A program made the translations under genes and the position numbers. The notes beneath the pieces were generated by a model. That model ran no database searches, was not told where the DNA came from, and saw only the letters and a list, made by a program, of their open reading frames with translations. From Sphingomonas kyeonggiensis (GTDB lineage Bacteria; Pseudomonadota; Alphaproteobacteria; Sphingomonadales; Sphingomonadaceae), in contig NZ_JAUSTJ010000001.1 in NCBI RefSeq assembly GCF_030812785.1, positions 496,001 to 560,000 of the forward strand: a stretch of 64,000 nucleotides of DNA, given 5' to 3'. Positions 26,634 through 36,196 of this stretch are shown here, in pieces; the stretch's first letter is position 1; every line of letters begins with the position of its first letter.

Positions 26634-27313
26634 TCCCCGGCCGGCGCCGCCTTCCGCCCCTTGAAGCCCTGCGCCACCACGAACCATTCGACCGAGCCCT
26701 TGCGGCTCGACGGCGGCTTGGCGTGCTTTACGGTGGTGAAGTTGCGCCTCATCTCGGCGACCAGCGACGAATCGGCGCCGCCGGCGAACACCTTGGCGAC
26801 GAAATCGCCGCCGGGCTCGAGCACCTGGATCGCGAAATCGAGCGCGGTCTCGACCAGGCCCATCGTCCGCAGCGCATCGGTCTGCGGATGGCCGACGGTG
26901 TTGGCCGCCATGTCCGAGACGATCAGGTCCGGCGCGCCGCCCAGTTCCTCGATCAGCCGGTCGGGCGCGGCATCGTCCATGAAGTCCATCTGGAGGATGA
27001 TCGCGCCGTCGATCGGATCGACGGGCAGCAGGTCGATGCCGACCACCGGCGCCTTGGGCAGCCGCCTACGCACCACCTGGGTCCAGCCGCCCGGCGCGAT
27101 GCCCAGGTCGAGCACGCGCTTCTTGCCCTTGAGGAAGCCGAACTTCTCGTCGAGCTCGATCAGCTTGTAGGCCGCGCGGCTGCGATAGCCCTCGGCCTTG
27201 GCGCGCTTGACGTACGGATCGTTGAGCTGGCGTTCGAGCCAGCGCGTCGACTGCGCGGTGCGCTTGCGCGCCGTCAGCACGCGGGTATGGCCGCGTCCGC
27301 CGCCTCTGCTCAC
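26630..27313 (-). CDS. rlmE: 23S rRNA (uridine-2'-O-)-methyltransferase RlmE (FtsJ/RrmJ)
   Basis: A 227-residue RrmJ-type methyltransferase. The SAM motif DLGIAPGGWTQ and the conserved VSDMAANTVGH with Asp are readable, and the catalytic Lys-Asp-Lys-Glu set fits the spacing (SRAAYKL early; GDFVAKVF later; SVEWFVV near the end). The family methylates U2552 in helix 92 of 23S rRNA in assembled 50S subunits. The start is a GTG overlapping the ppx stop (GTGA at 27310-27313). The longer upstream frame is antisense-like Arg/Pro-rich sequence inside ppx. Confidence 0.93.
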   Translation of the reverse strand: MSRGGGRGHTRVLTARKRTAQSTRWLERQLNDPYVKRAKAEGYRSRAAYKLIELDEKFGFLKGKKRVLDLGIAPGGWTQVVRRRLPKAPVVGIDLLPVDPIDGAIILQMDFMDDAAPDRLIEELGGAPDLIVSDMAANTVGHPQTDALRTMGLVETALDFAIQVLEPGGDFVAKVFAGGADSSLVAEMRRNFTTVKHAKPPSSRKGSVEWFVVAQGFKGRKAAPAGE

Positions 27314-28380
27314 AAGATTCTCCCGTTGATCAGGCGGCGGAGGATGCCTTCGCGGATGCCGCGATCGGCGATGCCGAGCCGTTCGGCGGGCCATAGATCG
27401 AGAATCGTCTCGAGGATAGCGCAGCCGGCAACGACCAGGTCGGCACGCTCGGAGCCGATGCACGGCACCTGGCTGCGCTCGGCCATGCTCATGCCGGAGA
27501 TGCGCTGGCTGACCTCGCGCATCGCCGGGGCCGGGACGATCAGCCCGTCGACCACCGATCGGTCATAGGCGGCGAGCCCAAGATGCACGCTGGCGAGCGT
27601 GGTGACGGTGCCCGAGGTGCCGAGCAGCCGCCGCGTGCCGCGCGGGGGGCGGAGGCGCTTGGCGAAGGGCGCGAAGCTCTCGGCGACGCGGGCGCGCATG
27701 CCGGCATAGAGCGCGGCACGGTCCTCCGCCGTCTCGGCGTCGCCCGAAGCCTCGGTCAGCGAGACCACGCCCCAGGGCGCGCTGTGCCAGTCGAGGATCC
27801 GAGGCACGTCGCCGCCGCGCGAATCGACCAGCACCAGCTCGGTCGAGCCGCCGCCGATGTCGAACACCAGAGCCGGGCCGTCGCCGGGCTCGAGCAGTGC
27901 GTGGCAGCCCAGCACGGCGAGCCGCGCCTCTTCCTCGGCGGTGATGATGTCGAGCGCGATGCCGGTCTCGCGATAGACGCGCTCGATGAACTCGGTGCCG
28001 TTGGACGCCTGGCGGCACGCCTCGGTCGCCACCGAGCGGGCGAGCGTCACGTTGCGGCGCTTGAGCTTCTCGGCGCAGATCCGCAGCGCGGCGATGGTCC
28101 GCTCGATCGCGGCGTCGGAGAGCCTGCCGCTGGTCGCCAGCCCCTCGCCCAGCCGGACGATTCGCGAAAAGGCATCGACCACCGCGAAGCCCGATCCCTG
28201 CGGACGGGCGATCAGCAGCCGGCAATTATTGGTGCCCAGGTCGAGCGCCGCATAGTGGCGCGCCTCGCCCGGCCGGCCGCGCATCGGCCGCTCCTGGGGC
28301 CGCTGTATCGGCGGCGCGCCCCTCCGGACTTTTCCGGAACCACGGCCGCGGGGCATATTGGCGGTGCCATCCCCCATCAT
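27310..28380 (-). CDS. ppx: Ppx/GppA family exopolyphosphatase
   Basis: A 356-residue protein with a single Ppx/GppA domain of the ASKHA fold. Phosphate-1 motif LDLGTNNCRLLIA (about residues 45-58) and phosphate-2 motif VFDIGGGSTELVL (about 170) are clear. It lacks the long C-terminal HD-like domain of E. coli Ppx, which is the common short form in alphaproteobacteria. Activity could be exopolyphosphatase or pppGpp phosphohydrolase. It leads the ppx-rlmE-membrane protein operon. Two adjacent ATGs occur at the start, and the basic first 35 residues may be less conserved. Confidence 0.88.
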   Translation of the reverse strand: MMGDGTANMPRGRGSGKVRRGAPPIQRPQERPMRGRPGEARHYAALDLGTNNCRLLIARPQGSGFAVVDAFSRIVRLGEGLATSGRLSDAAIERTIAALRICAEKLKRRNVTLARSVATEACRQASNGTEFIERVYRETGIALDIITAEEEARLAVLGCHALLEPGDGPALVFDIGGGSTELVLVDSRGGDVPRILDWHSAPWGVVSLTEASGDAETAEDRAALYAGMRARVAESFAPFAKRLRPPRGTRRLLGTSGTVTTLASVHLGLAAYDRSVVDGLIVPAPAMREVSQRISGMSMAERSQVPCIGSERADLVVAGCAILETILDLWPAERLGIADRGIREGILRRLINGRIL

Positions 28381-28488
28381 ATCACTCGCTTATGTTCTGT
28401 TCCGTCACGGCTTTTTCGCCGCCGGTGCTTGGATGCGAGGCTAGCGGAGAGTGGGAGCGGGAGCAAGAAGGCGGCGGGGCAGGGGGCG

Positions 28489-28517
28489 TTGACAGCGCCG
28501 GATCAGCACCGTATTGC
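28489..28517 (+). promoter_or_regulatory. Sigma-70-type promoter of tRNA-Gln
   Basis: TTGACA (28489-28494), a 17 bp spacer and TATTGC (28512-28517) form a near-consensus promoter ending 30 bp before the mature tRNA. Confidence 0.7.
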
Positions 28518-28547
28518 GCCCCGCCTGCCGGCAGTGATGCCGCGTGA

Positions 28548-28621
28548 TGCCCCGTCGTCTAAAGGTAAGACTACGGACTCTGACTCCGTCAATTGAGGTT
28601 CGAATCCTCACGGGGCATCCA
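28548..28621 (+). tRNA. tRNA-Gln (anticodon CTG)
   Basis: The 7 bp acceptor stem TGCCCCG/CGGGGCA encloses a D arm, an anticodon stem ACGGA/TCCGT with loop CTCTGAC (anticodon CTG), and a T arm TGAGG-TTCGAAT-CCTCA. The CCA end (28619-28621) is encoded after discriminator T28618. Confidence 0.93.
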
Positions 28622-28687
28622 AATTTCATCCTCAGATCAGCGAACCGCCGCCGCCCCGGCAGCGAATCGTCGTGCCCGAAGTATCGG

Positions 28688-28719
28688 AAACGGGCGCGAT
28701 CCGGGTCGGACCGCGCCCG
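28688..28719 (-). terminator. Intrinsic terminator of the RcnB-like gene
   Basis: On the minus strand CGGGCGCG pairs with CGCGCCCG over a 13-base loop and is followed by TTT, starting 5 bp after the stop codon. Confidence 0.6.
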
Positions 28720-28724
28720 CCCGA

Positions 28725-29252
28725 TCAGTAGAAGGCGCCGTAGATCACATCGACCACGCGGCGAGTGCGCACATTGACCAGCAGCAGGTCCGGGCCGTAG
28801 CGCACCCAGCGATAGCCGCGCGGCGGCGCGCCGAGGCCGAGATCGTACCAGTCGTCATAATAATAATTGTTCGACAGGAAGAGCAGCGGCAGCAGCCCGC
28901 CGATCGACCAGCGCTGGTAGCGATAGCCGGGCGGATAGCGGAAGCCCGGACGGTGGATCGGCCGGAACTGTGGCGGACGGCCGATGCCGGGCCGGTGCGG
29001 CGGGCGCGCCACCGGAGGCCGCGGGTTCGGCGGACGGACGATCGGCGGGCGCGGCGTCGGCGGCCGGACGCCCGGCTGGCCCGGATTGGGCCGGCCCGGA
29101 CCACCACCAGGACCGCCGGGTCCGCCATGATGCCCGCCGGAGGGCGGGCGCTGCTGGCCGGGAGGCCGGTCGCCCGGACGGTGCTGCTGCGCCTCGGCCA
29201 GCGCCGGTGCCAGGAGGATCGCCATCGCGGCGAGGGAAGTCAGCTTCTTCAT
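28725..29252 (-). CDS. RcnB-family exported protein
   Basis: A 175-residue exported protein: signal peptide (MKKLTSLAAMAILLAPALAEA), a long Pro/Gly/Arg/His-rich low-complexity region (about 22-115), and a C-terminal RcnB-like domain (PPRGYRWVRYGPDLLLV). RcnB of E. coli is a periplasmic protein linked to Ni/Co homeostasis, but the many sphingomonad paralogues have no assigned role. The His/Pro/Gly-rich stretch could bind metal. Start chosen at the signal peptide; a terminator follows the stop. Confidence 0.8.
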   Translation of the reverse strand: MKKLTSLAAMAILLAPALAEAQQHRPGDRPPGQQRPPSGGHHGGPGGPGGGPGRPNPGQPGVRPPTPRPPIVRPPNPRPPVARPPHRPGIGRPPQFRPIHRPGFRYPPGYRYQRWSIGGLLPLLFLSNNYYYDDWYDLGLGAPPRGYRWVRYGPDLLLVNVRTRRVVDVIYGAFY

Positions 29253-29315
29253 GTGCTTCTCCGACTTCGAGAAATCCCACCCCCGAAACGATCCGCCGGC
29301 CAAAAGGCTGCGCGC

Positions 29316-30380
29316 TCAGCGCCCGGCGCGGCTCTTCATCAGCGGCTGGATGCGCGTGCCGAAATTCTCGACGCCTTCGAGGAAGTCGTCGAAGGTCAGC
29401 AGCACGCCGCCGGTGTTGGGCACTTCGGCCATCTCGTCGAGCATCCGCGCGACGCTCTCATAGCTGCCGACCAGGGTGCCCATGTTGATGTTCACCGCCC
29501 CCTCCGGCGCGGCGAGCTGGCGGACATTGGTGGTCGGGTTGTTCTTGTCGGCGGCGCCCTGGTCGATCAGCCAGCGCACTGCGTCGATGTCGAGGCCGTC
29601 GCGGTACAACTGCCATTTGGCCATCGCCCCCTCGTCGGTCTCGTCGGCGATCACCATGACCAGCACGAACACCTTCACGTCGCGTCCGGTCTTCGCCGTC
29701 GCTTCGGCGAGCCGCTCGTTGTTGAAGGCGAAGGCAGTGGGCGTGTTGACGCCCTTGCCGAGGCAGAAGGCATAGTCCGCCCATTTCGCCGAGAAGGCGA
29801 GCCCCTCGTCCGACGAGCCGGCACAGATGATCTTCATCTCGCCCTGGGGCGTGGGGCGGACGAGGCAATCGTCCATCTGGTAGTAGGTGCCCTTCAGGTC
29901 GCTGCGCCCGGTCTCCCACAGCTCGCGCAGGATCTGGGCGTATTCGTCGAGCATCTGATAGCGGTTGCGGAAATGCTCGTCGCCCGGCCACAGACCCATC
30001 TGGCTGTACTCGGGCCGCTGCCAGCCGGTGATCAGGTTGAGCCCGAACCGGCCATGGCTGATCGAATCGATCGTGTTGCACATCCGCGCGGCGAAGGCCG
30101 GCGGGATGACCAGCGTCGGGCAGGTGGCGTAGATCTTGATCTTCTCGGTAACCGCGGCGAGGCCGGCCATCAGCGTGAAGCTCTCCAGCCCATATTCCCA
30201 GAACTCGGTCTTGCCGCCGAACCCGCGCAGCTTGATCATCGAGAGCAGGAAATCGAGGCCGTGCTTCTCGGCGCGGAGCGCGATCTCCTTGTTGAGATCG
30301 AAGCTCGGCATGTACTGCGGCGCGTTCTCGCTGATCAGCCAGCCATTGTTGTTGATGGGAACGAAGACGCCGACTTCCAT
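29316..30380 (-). CDS. rutA: Pyrimidine monooxygenase RutA
   Basis: A 354-residue bacterial luciferase-like flavin monooxygenase. The N-terminus [16 protein letters not shown] is characteristic of RutA, and the family body ([12 protein letters not shown]) is intact. RutA opens the uracil ring between N3 and C4 using O2 and reduced FMN. It is the last gene of a rutB-rutC-rutD-rutA operon and begins 2 bp after the rutD stop. The FMN reductase RutF that normally supplies it is not present at this locus. Confidence 0.95.
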   Translation of the reverse strand: MEVGVFVPINNNGWLISENAPQYMPSFDLNKEIALRAEKHGLDFLLSMIKLRGFGGKTEFWEYGLESFTLMAGLAAVTEKIKIYATCPTLVIPPAFAARMCNTIDSISHGRFGLNLITGWQRPEYSQMGLWPGDEHFRNRYQMLDEYAQILRELWETGRSDLKGTYYQMDDCLVRPTPQGEMKIICAGSSDEGLAFSAKWADYAFCLGKGVNTPTAFAFNNERLAEATAKTGRDVKVFVLVMVIADETDEGAMAKWQLYRDGLDIDAVRWLIDQGAADKNNPTTNVRQLAAPEGAVNINMGTLVGSYESVARMLDEMAEVPNTGGVLLTFDDFLEGVENFGTRIQPLMKSRAGR

Positions 30381-30382
30381 TG

Positions 30383-31159
30383 TTATTCCCCCAGAAATGC
30401 GAGCACGCGGGCCTCGAAGCCCGGCGGATCGGTGACGTTGCAGGCGTGCCCTCCCCAGGGCATGCGGACAAGCTGCGCCTGCGGCAGGGCTTGCGCAAGC
30501 CGCTCCGAGCAGCTGGGCGGGACGAGGGCATCGTCGTCGCTGACCAGCAGCAGCACGGGCCTGGCGAGCGGCCTGGCCTCCAGCCGGTCGATCAGGTCGA
30601 ACTGCAGCGCCTCGAGGATGCGCGCCTCGACCATGTCGGCGGGGAAACCGGCGACATGGTGCCGCGCCTCTTCCTCCAGCCGCGCGTCATTTTCCGAAAT
30701 CCAGCGAGGCGGGAACAGGAAGATCGGCTGGGCATCGACATATTTGCCCGGGCCATAGGCGCGCAGCAGCGCGAGCCGGGCATCGAAGCAGCGCTGCGTA
30801 TAGGGGTCGAGCCGGCCCCAGCCATTGACCACCACCAGCTTCTCGATGCGCTCCGGCATGTCGAGCGCCAGGCTGAGCCCGCCCATGCCACCGATCGCAT
30901 GGCCGAGGATCGAAGCCCGCGCGATGCCGAGCGCGTCCATCAACAGGCGGATATCCTCGCCGATACTCTCGATCCGCGGGGTGACGGTGCGGTCCGAGCG
31001 GCCGGTGCCGCGATGGTCGTAGAGGATGACGCGGTGGCGCTCGGCAAGCGCCGGCAGGTTCGGCCGCCAGTAATTGCCCGAACCGCCCATGCCGGCGGAG
31101 AGGATCAGCGGGGGACCGCTGCCATGTTCCTCATAATAGAGCCCCGCCGCCTCGGGCAT
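30383..31159 (-). CDS. rutD: RutD, alpha/beta-hydrolase of pyrimidine catabolism
   Basis: A 258-residue alpha/beta-hydrolase. The nucleophile elbow reads GHAIGG, with Ala where hydrolases have Ser. This is a trait of RutD itself (E. coli RutD reads GHALG) and not a local defect. The RutD-specific segment [13 protein letters not shown] is near the C-terminus. It is thought to speed a late step such as aminoacrylate or carbamate hydrolysis. The ATG shares a base with the rutC stop (TGATG), so translation is coupled. Confidence 0.93.
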   Translation of the reverse strand: MPEAAGLYYEEHGSGPPLILSAGMGGSGNYWRPNLPALAERHRVILYDHRGTGRSDRTVTPRIESIGEDIRLLMDALGIARASILGHAIGGMGGLSLALDMPERIEKLVVVNGWGRLDPYTQRCFDARLALLRAYGPGKYVDAQPIFLFPPRWISENDARLEEEARHHVAGFPADMVEARILEALQFDLIDRLEARPLARPVLLLVSDDDALVPPSCSERLAQALPQAQLVRMPWGGHACNVTDPPGFEARVLAFLGE

Positions 31160-31542
31160 CAGCCGATATGCGCCACCGAGGCAATCTCGACCAGGCAATC
31201 GGGCTTCACCAGATCGGCCCGGATGCAATAACGGGCCGGCTTGGCGCCGGGGAAATACTCGGCATAGATCTGGTTGAAGACCGGATAGTCGGCGAAATCC
31301 TTGAGGAAGATGTGGTTCATCGCCACGTCCTCCAGGCTCGCGCCGGCCGCCTCGAGCGTGGTCTTGATCACCTCCAGAATATGGCGCGTCTGCCCCGCGG
31401 CATCGCCGACATGGAGGACGATGCCACCCTCGCCCAGCGCCAGCACGCCCGAGACATAGACGGTGTTGCCCGCCTTGGCGCCGGCCGAATAGGGGGCGAT
31501 CGGGGTGGGGAACTGGGGCGGATTGATCGGCTCGAAGGGCAT
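31159..31542 (-). CDS. rutC: RutC, RidA-family 3-aminoacrylate deaminase
   Basis: A 127-residue YjgF/RidA (Rid7-type) protein starting MPFEPINPPQFPTPIAPYS, with the family segments SGVLALGEGG, ADYPVFNQIYAEYF and CIRADLVKPDCLVEI, including the conserved Arg. RidA-family RutC is reported to deaminate 3-aminoacrylate. It lies 4 bp after rutB and overlaps rutD. Start chosen at 31542 for the RutC N-terminus. Confidence 0.93.
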   Translation of the reverse strand: MPFEPINPPQFPTPIAPYSAGAKAGNTVYVSGVLALGEGGIVLHVGDAAGQTRHILEVIKTTLEAAGASLEDVAMNHIFLKDFADYPVFNQIYAEYFPGAKPARYCIRADLVKPDCLVEIASVAHIG

Positions 31543-31546
31543 GAGG

Positions 31547-32275
<729 letters not shown>

Positions 32276-32340
32276 TTCGGGGAGTGTTCCCGAGAATGGC
32301 GCGGCGCACAAGTCCTACATCGGGTGCTGCGCCGACTCGG

Positions 32341-32525
32341 CAAAGTCCACGAAGTACACGCCCGAAGCGGGTTTTCGCGGCGCCTATTTTCCCTGTTTTC
32401 CCGAGAACGCACCGCATCCCGCAACTTCCTTGCGCGGGCGGGATCCTATTTTTCCTACGGCATCAAAGAGCGGCCGGGATTAGATCCGGCCGCGGAAGCG
32501 GAGCAGACGGAATCCTACATTGCAA
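32341..32525 (-). repeat. Dispersed structured intergenic element, copy C
   Basis: On the minus strand it starts TTGCAATGTAGGATTCC. Hairpin 1 pairs 32486-32493 with 32470-32477 and is followed by TCTTTG. Hairpin 2 pairs ATCCCGC with GCGGGAT (32438-32444 and 32416-32422). The copy ends TGTACTTCGTGGACTTTG. It lies just upstream of rutB in the same direction. Confidence 0.75.
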
Positions 32526-32553
32526 GGTGAAACGGATAGGGGCCCCAACCCAT

Positions 32554-32660
32554 CGTCATCCCCGCGCAAGCGGGGACCCATCTCCTGCGCTATCGGCAGA
32601 TACAGCCGGTTCGCGCCTGGATAGTCCTGGAGATGGGTCCCCGCTTTCGCGGGGATGACG
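32554..32660. repeat. Palindromic intergenic repeat R5
   Basis: CGTCATCCCCGCGCAAGCGG and the right arm CCGCTTTCGCGGGGATGACG are inverted copies that extend into GGACCCATCTCC/GGAGATGGGTCC. It separates the TlpA-like gene's 3' end from copy C of the other element. Confidence 0.87.
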
Positions 32661-32693
32661 GTTGAGAATGGGGAGAGGATGGTGTTGGACGGC

Positions 32694-33302
32694 CTAGCCC
32701 GCCTCCGCCAGCAGCGCGGCGGCCTTGGCGCCGGCCCAGTCCATCTCGCCCGAGACGCGCCAGACTTCCTTGCCGGCGGCATCGTAGAGGATCGTGGTCG
32801 GCAGATTGGCCTGCATGCCGAGGCTGAACGCCGCATCCATGTCGGTCCAGGGCTTGAGATGCTTGAAGCCGGCCTTGGCGAAATAGGGATCGACGGATTC
32901 GCGGCCCTTGAAGTCCTGGCTCAGCGTGATCACCGGCAGCGCATCGCCCTTCTGGCCGGCGAGCGCATCGAGCGTCGGCATCTCGGCGCGGCACGGGATG
33001 CACCAGGTCGCCCAGAGATTGAGCAGCACCGGCTTGCCCTTGAACGCGGCGAGCGTCGTCTTCTTGCCGTCGGGATCGGTGAAGGGGGTGGCGGGCGCCG
33101 CCTCCCCCTTGTGGCTGCGATCGATCTTGCCCTTGTCCGCCGGCGCTTCCGCCGCTGCCGGGGCACCTGCCGCCGCATTGGCCGCAGGGATAGTTTCGTT
33201 TGCTTGGCTTCCGGGCCCGGAGCGCTTATCGCACCCCGCGATCATCAGGGTGCCGAGCAGGAGAAGTGAGATAGCCGAGCGCAAGGACAGCTCCAATGCC
33301 AT
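32694..33302 (-). CDS. TlpA-like thioredoxin-fold lipoprotein
   Basis: A protein of about 200 residues with a lipoprotein signal (lipobox LMIAGC, Cys near residue 24), an Ala/Pro-rich linker and a thioredoxin fold with active site [13 protein letters not shown]. It should be a periplasmic disulfide reductase tethered to the inner or outer membrane, for example in cytochrome c maturation or copper handling. Two starts are possible: ATG at 33302, which overlaps the argH start codon, or TTG at 33284, preceded by GGAG at a good distance. The gene is divergent from argH with essentially no intergenic DNA. Confidence 0.85.
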   Translation of the reverse strand: MALELSLRSAISLLLLGTLMIAGCDKRSGPGSQANETIPAANAAAGAPAAAEAPADKGKIDRSHKGEAAPATPFTDPDGKKTTLAAFKGKPVLLNLWATWCIPCRAEMPTLDALAGQKGDALPVITLSQDFKGRESVDPYFAKAGFKHLKPWTDMDAAFSLGMQANLPTTILYDAAGKEVWRVSGEMDWAGAKAAALLAEAG

Positions 33303-34680
33303 GTGGGGTGGGCGCTTCGCCGAAGGCCCGTCTGCAGTCATGCGCGAGATTAACGCATCCATTCCCTTCGACAAGCGAATGTGGCGCCAGGATCTGCGCG
33401 GGAGCCAGGCACATGTGACCATGCTGGGCGCGCAGGGCATCGTCGCCGCCGAGGACGCGGCGGCGATCCATGCCGGGCTGGGCGCGGTCGCGGCCGATTT
33501 CGAGGCGCAGGGCGTGCCCGAGGACCTGGCGCTCGAGGACATCCACATGCTCGCCGAATCGCGGCTGGCCGAGAAGATCGGCGCGACCGCGGGGCGGCTG
33601 CACACTGCCCGCTCGCGCAACGACCAGGTGGCGACCGACTTCCGCCTGTGGGTGCGCGATGCGATCGACCAGGCCGAGGCTGCGCTGGGCGCGCTGCAGG
33701 ACGCGCTGCTCGCGCGCGCCGAGGAACATGCCGACAGCGTGATGCCGGGCTTCACCCACCTCCAGGTCGCCCAGCCGGTGACGCTCGGCCATCACCTGAT
33801 GGCCTATTTCGAGATGATCGGGCGCGACCGCTCGCGCTTCATCGATGCCCGGGCGCGGCTCAACCTCTGCCCGCTCGGCTCGGCGGCGCTGGCCGGCACC
33901 GGCTTCAACCTCGACCGTGAGGCCACCGCAAAGGCACTCGGCTTCGACGGGCCGACGCGCAACTCGCTCGATTCGGTTTCCGACCGCGACTTCGCGATCG
34001 AGTATCTCACCGCCGCCGCGCAGACCGCGCTGCACCTCAGCCGCCTGGCCGAGGAATTCGTGATCTGGGCGAGCCAGCCCTTCGGCTTCGTGTCGCTGAG
34101 CGACCAATGGTCGACCGGCAGCTCGATCATGCCGCAGAAGCGCAATCCCGATGCGGCCGAGCTGGTGCGCGGCCATTCGGGCCGGATCACCGGCGCGCTG
34201 GTCAGCCTGATGATCACGATGAAGGGCCTGCCGCTCGCCTATTCGAAGGACATGCAGGACGACAAGCCGCCGGTGTTCGAGGCGCATGACCTGCTGGGGC
34301 TCAGCATCGCGGCGATGACCGGCATGGTCGAGAGCGCGACCTTCCGGCTGGAGCGGATGCGTGCTGCGGCAGAGGCTGGGTTCTCCACGGCCACGGACCT
34401 GGCCGACTGGCTGGTGCGCGAGGGCGGCATCCCGTTCCGCGAGGCGCACCACATCACCGGGCGCGCGGTGGCGGCCGCCGAGAAGGCGGGCATCCGTCTC
34501 GATCAGCTATCGATCACCCAACTCAAGGAAATCGACACGCGGATCGACGAGCGCGTATACGGCGTTCTCAGCGTCGACGCCTCGGTGTCGAGCCGTACCA
34601 GCTTTGGCGGCACCTCGCCGAAGCGGGTGCGCGAAGCGATCGCGGCGGCGCGCAAGGGCCGTCAGGAGGAAGGGCGATGA
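33301..34680 (+). CDS. argH: Argininosuccinate lyase
   Basis: A 459-residue ArgH starting [11 protein letters not shown], the conserved family beginning. The fumarase/aspartase signature [12 protein letters not shown], containing the catalytic Ser, is near residue 277-288, and HTARSRNDQ near residue 100. It cleaves argininosuccinate to arginine and fumarate in the cytoplasm. The start codon overlaps the possible start of the divergent TlpA-like gene; GTG at 33250 is a less likely in-frame alternative. It overlaps the next gene by 4 bp (ATGA) and begins an argH-lipoprotein-lysA-cysG-zntB run. Confidence 0.95.
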   Translation: MWGGRFAEGPSAVMREINASIPFDKRMWRQDLRGSQAHVTMLGAQGIVAAEDAAAIHAGLGAVAADFEAQGVPEDLALEDIHMLAESRLAEKIGATAGRLHTARSRNDQVATDFRLWVRDAIDQAEAALGALQDALLARAEEHADSVMPGFTHLQVAQPVTLGHHLMAYFEMIGRDRSRFIDARARLNLCPLGSAALAGTGFNLDREATAKALGFDGPTRNSLDSVSDRDFAIEYLTAAAQTALHLSRLAEEFVIWASQPFGFVSLSDQWSTGSSIMPQKRNPDAAELVRGHSGRITGALVSLMITMKGLPLAYSKDMQDDKPPVFEAHDLLGLSIAAMTGMVESATFRLERMRAAAEAGFSTATDLADWLVREGGIPFREAHHITGRAVAAAEKAGIRLDQLSITQLKEIDTRIDERVYGVLSVDASVSSRTSFGGTSPKRVREAIAAARKGRQEEGR

Positions 34681-34913
34681 AGCGACTGGTGGTGCTGGCA
34701 CTTGGGCTTGCCCTGGCGGGCTGTGGCGCGCGCGAGGGGCTCAAACCCGCGGCGACGGCATCGCTGCCGGCCGCGCCCTATGGTGCGAAAGCGACGCCGT
34801 CGCCGACCGACCTGCTCCAGCCCCCCGTCCAGACGCGTCCGGCACGCAGCGACGACCTCATCCAAAGCTCTGATCAGCGGCGCAGCGACACGTTCGACCT
34901 GCCGCCGCGCTAA
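34677..34913 (+). CDS. Small lipoprotein between argH and lysA (LptM-like)
   Basis: A 78-residue lipoprotein with signal [16 protein letters not shown], where Cys16 is the lipidation site, followed by a Pro-rich disordered tail with polar C-terminus (DTFDLPPR). Its position next to lysA recalls the YifL/LptM small lipoproteins coded beside dapF/lysA, which help LptD oxidation in E. coli. Assignment rests on size, lipobox and synteny, not on a conserved motif. ATG overlaps the argH stop. Confidence 0.72.
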   Translation: MKRLVVLALGLALAGCGAREGLKPAATASLPAAPYGAKATPSPTDLLQPPVQTRPARSDDLIQSSDQRRSDTFDLPPR

Positions 34914-34935
34914 GGCCCAACAGGAAGTCTTTTCA

Positions 34936-36195
34936 GTGTCCCATTTCGAAGTGATCGGCGGCGAACTGCACGCCGAGAATGTTCCGCTCGCGCGCATTGC
35001 CGAGCAGGTCGGTACCCCCGTCTATGCCTATTCGACCGAGGCGTTCCGCGAAGCCGCGCGTGCCTTTCGCGACGGCCTGAAGCCGGTCGGTCGGCATCAT
35101 GTCGCCTTTGCGGTGAAGGCCAATCCGAACCTCGCCGTGCTGCGCCTGTTGGCCAACGAGGGCTTCGGCGCCGATGTCGTCTCGGGCGGCGAGCTGTCGC
35201 GCGCGCTGGCGGCGGGCATCCCGGCGCAGGACGTGGTGTTCTCCGGCGTCGGCAAGACCCGCCGCGAACTGCACCAGGCGCTCGATGCCGGGATCGGCCA
35301 GTTCAACCTCGAGCTCGAGGAAGAAGGCGCCGTCCTTGCCGAGATCGCGCATGCCAAGGGCATCGTCGCCCCGGCGGCGCTGCGCGTGAACCCCGACGTC
35401 GATGCCGGCACGCACGAGAAGATCTCGACCGGCAAGGCCGAGAACAAGTTCGGCCTGCCGATCGACCAGGCCCCGGCGATCTTCGACCGGCTGGCGAAGC
35501 TGGAGGGCATCAACCTGCGCGGCGTGGCGGTGCATATCGGCAGCCAGCTGCTCAGCCTCGCCCCGCTCGAAGCCGCGTTCGAGCGCGTCGGCAAGCTGGT
35601 CGCCGAGCTGCGCGCCGCCGGCCACACCATCACCCATGTCGACCTGGGCGGCGGCCTGGGCGTCGCCTACAAGCCCGGCGACGTGCCGCCGACCTCGGCC
35701 GCATTCGGCGAGATGGTCGCGCGGGTGACGAAGGACTGGGACGTCGAGCTGATGTTCGAGCCGGGCCGTCACATCTCGGCCAATGCCGGCGTGCTGCTCA
35801 CCGAGGTGCTGTGGGTGAAGCCGGGCGTGACCAATCCCTGGGTGGTGGTCGACGCGGCGATGAACGACCTGCAGCGCGTCGCGCTCTACGACGCCTATCA
35901 CGGCTTCGCCTCGGTCACGCCCTCGGGCGAGACGATGGTCGCCAATGTCTGCGGGCCGGTCTGCGAGAGCAGCGACGTGTTCCTGAAGAATCGCGAGATC
36001 GACGCAGTGAAGAGCGGCGACCTGGCGGTGCTGCAGAGCGCCGGTGCCTATGGCGCGACCATGGCGAGCACCTATAACAGCCGTGCCCTGGTGCCGGAGG
36101 TGCTCGTCTCGGGCGACCGGTTCGAGGTCGTCGCGGGACGGATCACCGCCGAGACGATCATGGGCGAGGAACAGATCCCGGACTGGCTGAAGTAG
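34936..36195 (+). CDS. lysA: Diaminopimelate decarboxylase
   Basis: A 419-residue fold-type III PLP enzyme. PLP-binding Lys61 is in VAFAVKANPN, HIGSQ and the Gly-rich DLGGGLGV phosphate-binding segment are intact, and GPVCESSD supplies the active-site Cys from the partner subunit. It converts meso-diaminopimelate to lysine, the last step of the pathway. Start assigned to GTG 34936 (VSHFEVIGGEL) with AGGAAG 8 bases upstream; the longer frame runs back over the lipoprotein gene. Confidence 0.95.
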   Translation: MSHFEVIGGELHAENVPLARIAEQVGTPVYAYSTEAFREAARAFRDGLKPVGRHHVAFAVKANPNLAVLRLLANEGFGADVVSGGELSRALAAGIPAQDVVFSGVGKTRRELHQALDAGIGQFNLELEEEGAVLAEIAHAKGIVAPAALRVNPDVDAGTHEKISTGKAENKFGLPIDQAPAIFDRLAKLEGINLRGVAVHIGSQLLSLAPLEAAFERVGKLVAELRAAGHTITHVDLGGGLGVAYKPGDVPPTSAAFGEMVARVTKDWDVELMFEPGRHISANAGVLLTEVLWVKPGVTNPWVVVDAAMNDLQRVALYDAYHGFASVTPSGETMVANVCGPVCESSDVFLKNREIDAVKSGDLAVLQSAGAYGATMASTYNSRALVPEVLVSGDRFEVVAGRITAETIMGEEQIPDWLK

Positions 36196-36196
36196 G

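Noticed and set aside
30383..31159. RutD as a dead hydrolase because Ser of the nucleophile elbow is Ala
   Set aside because: RutD proteins in general read GHA(L/I)G here, so the change is a family trait and not local decay.
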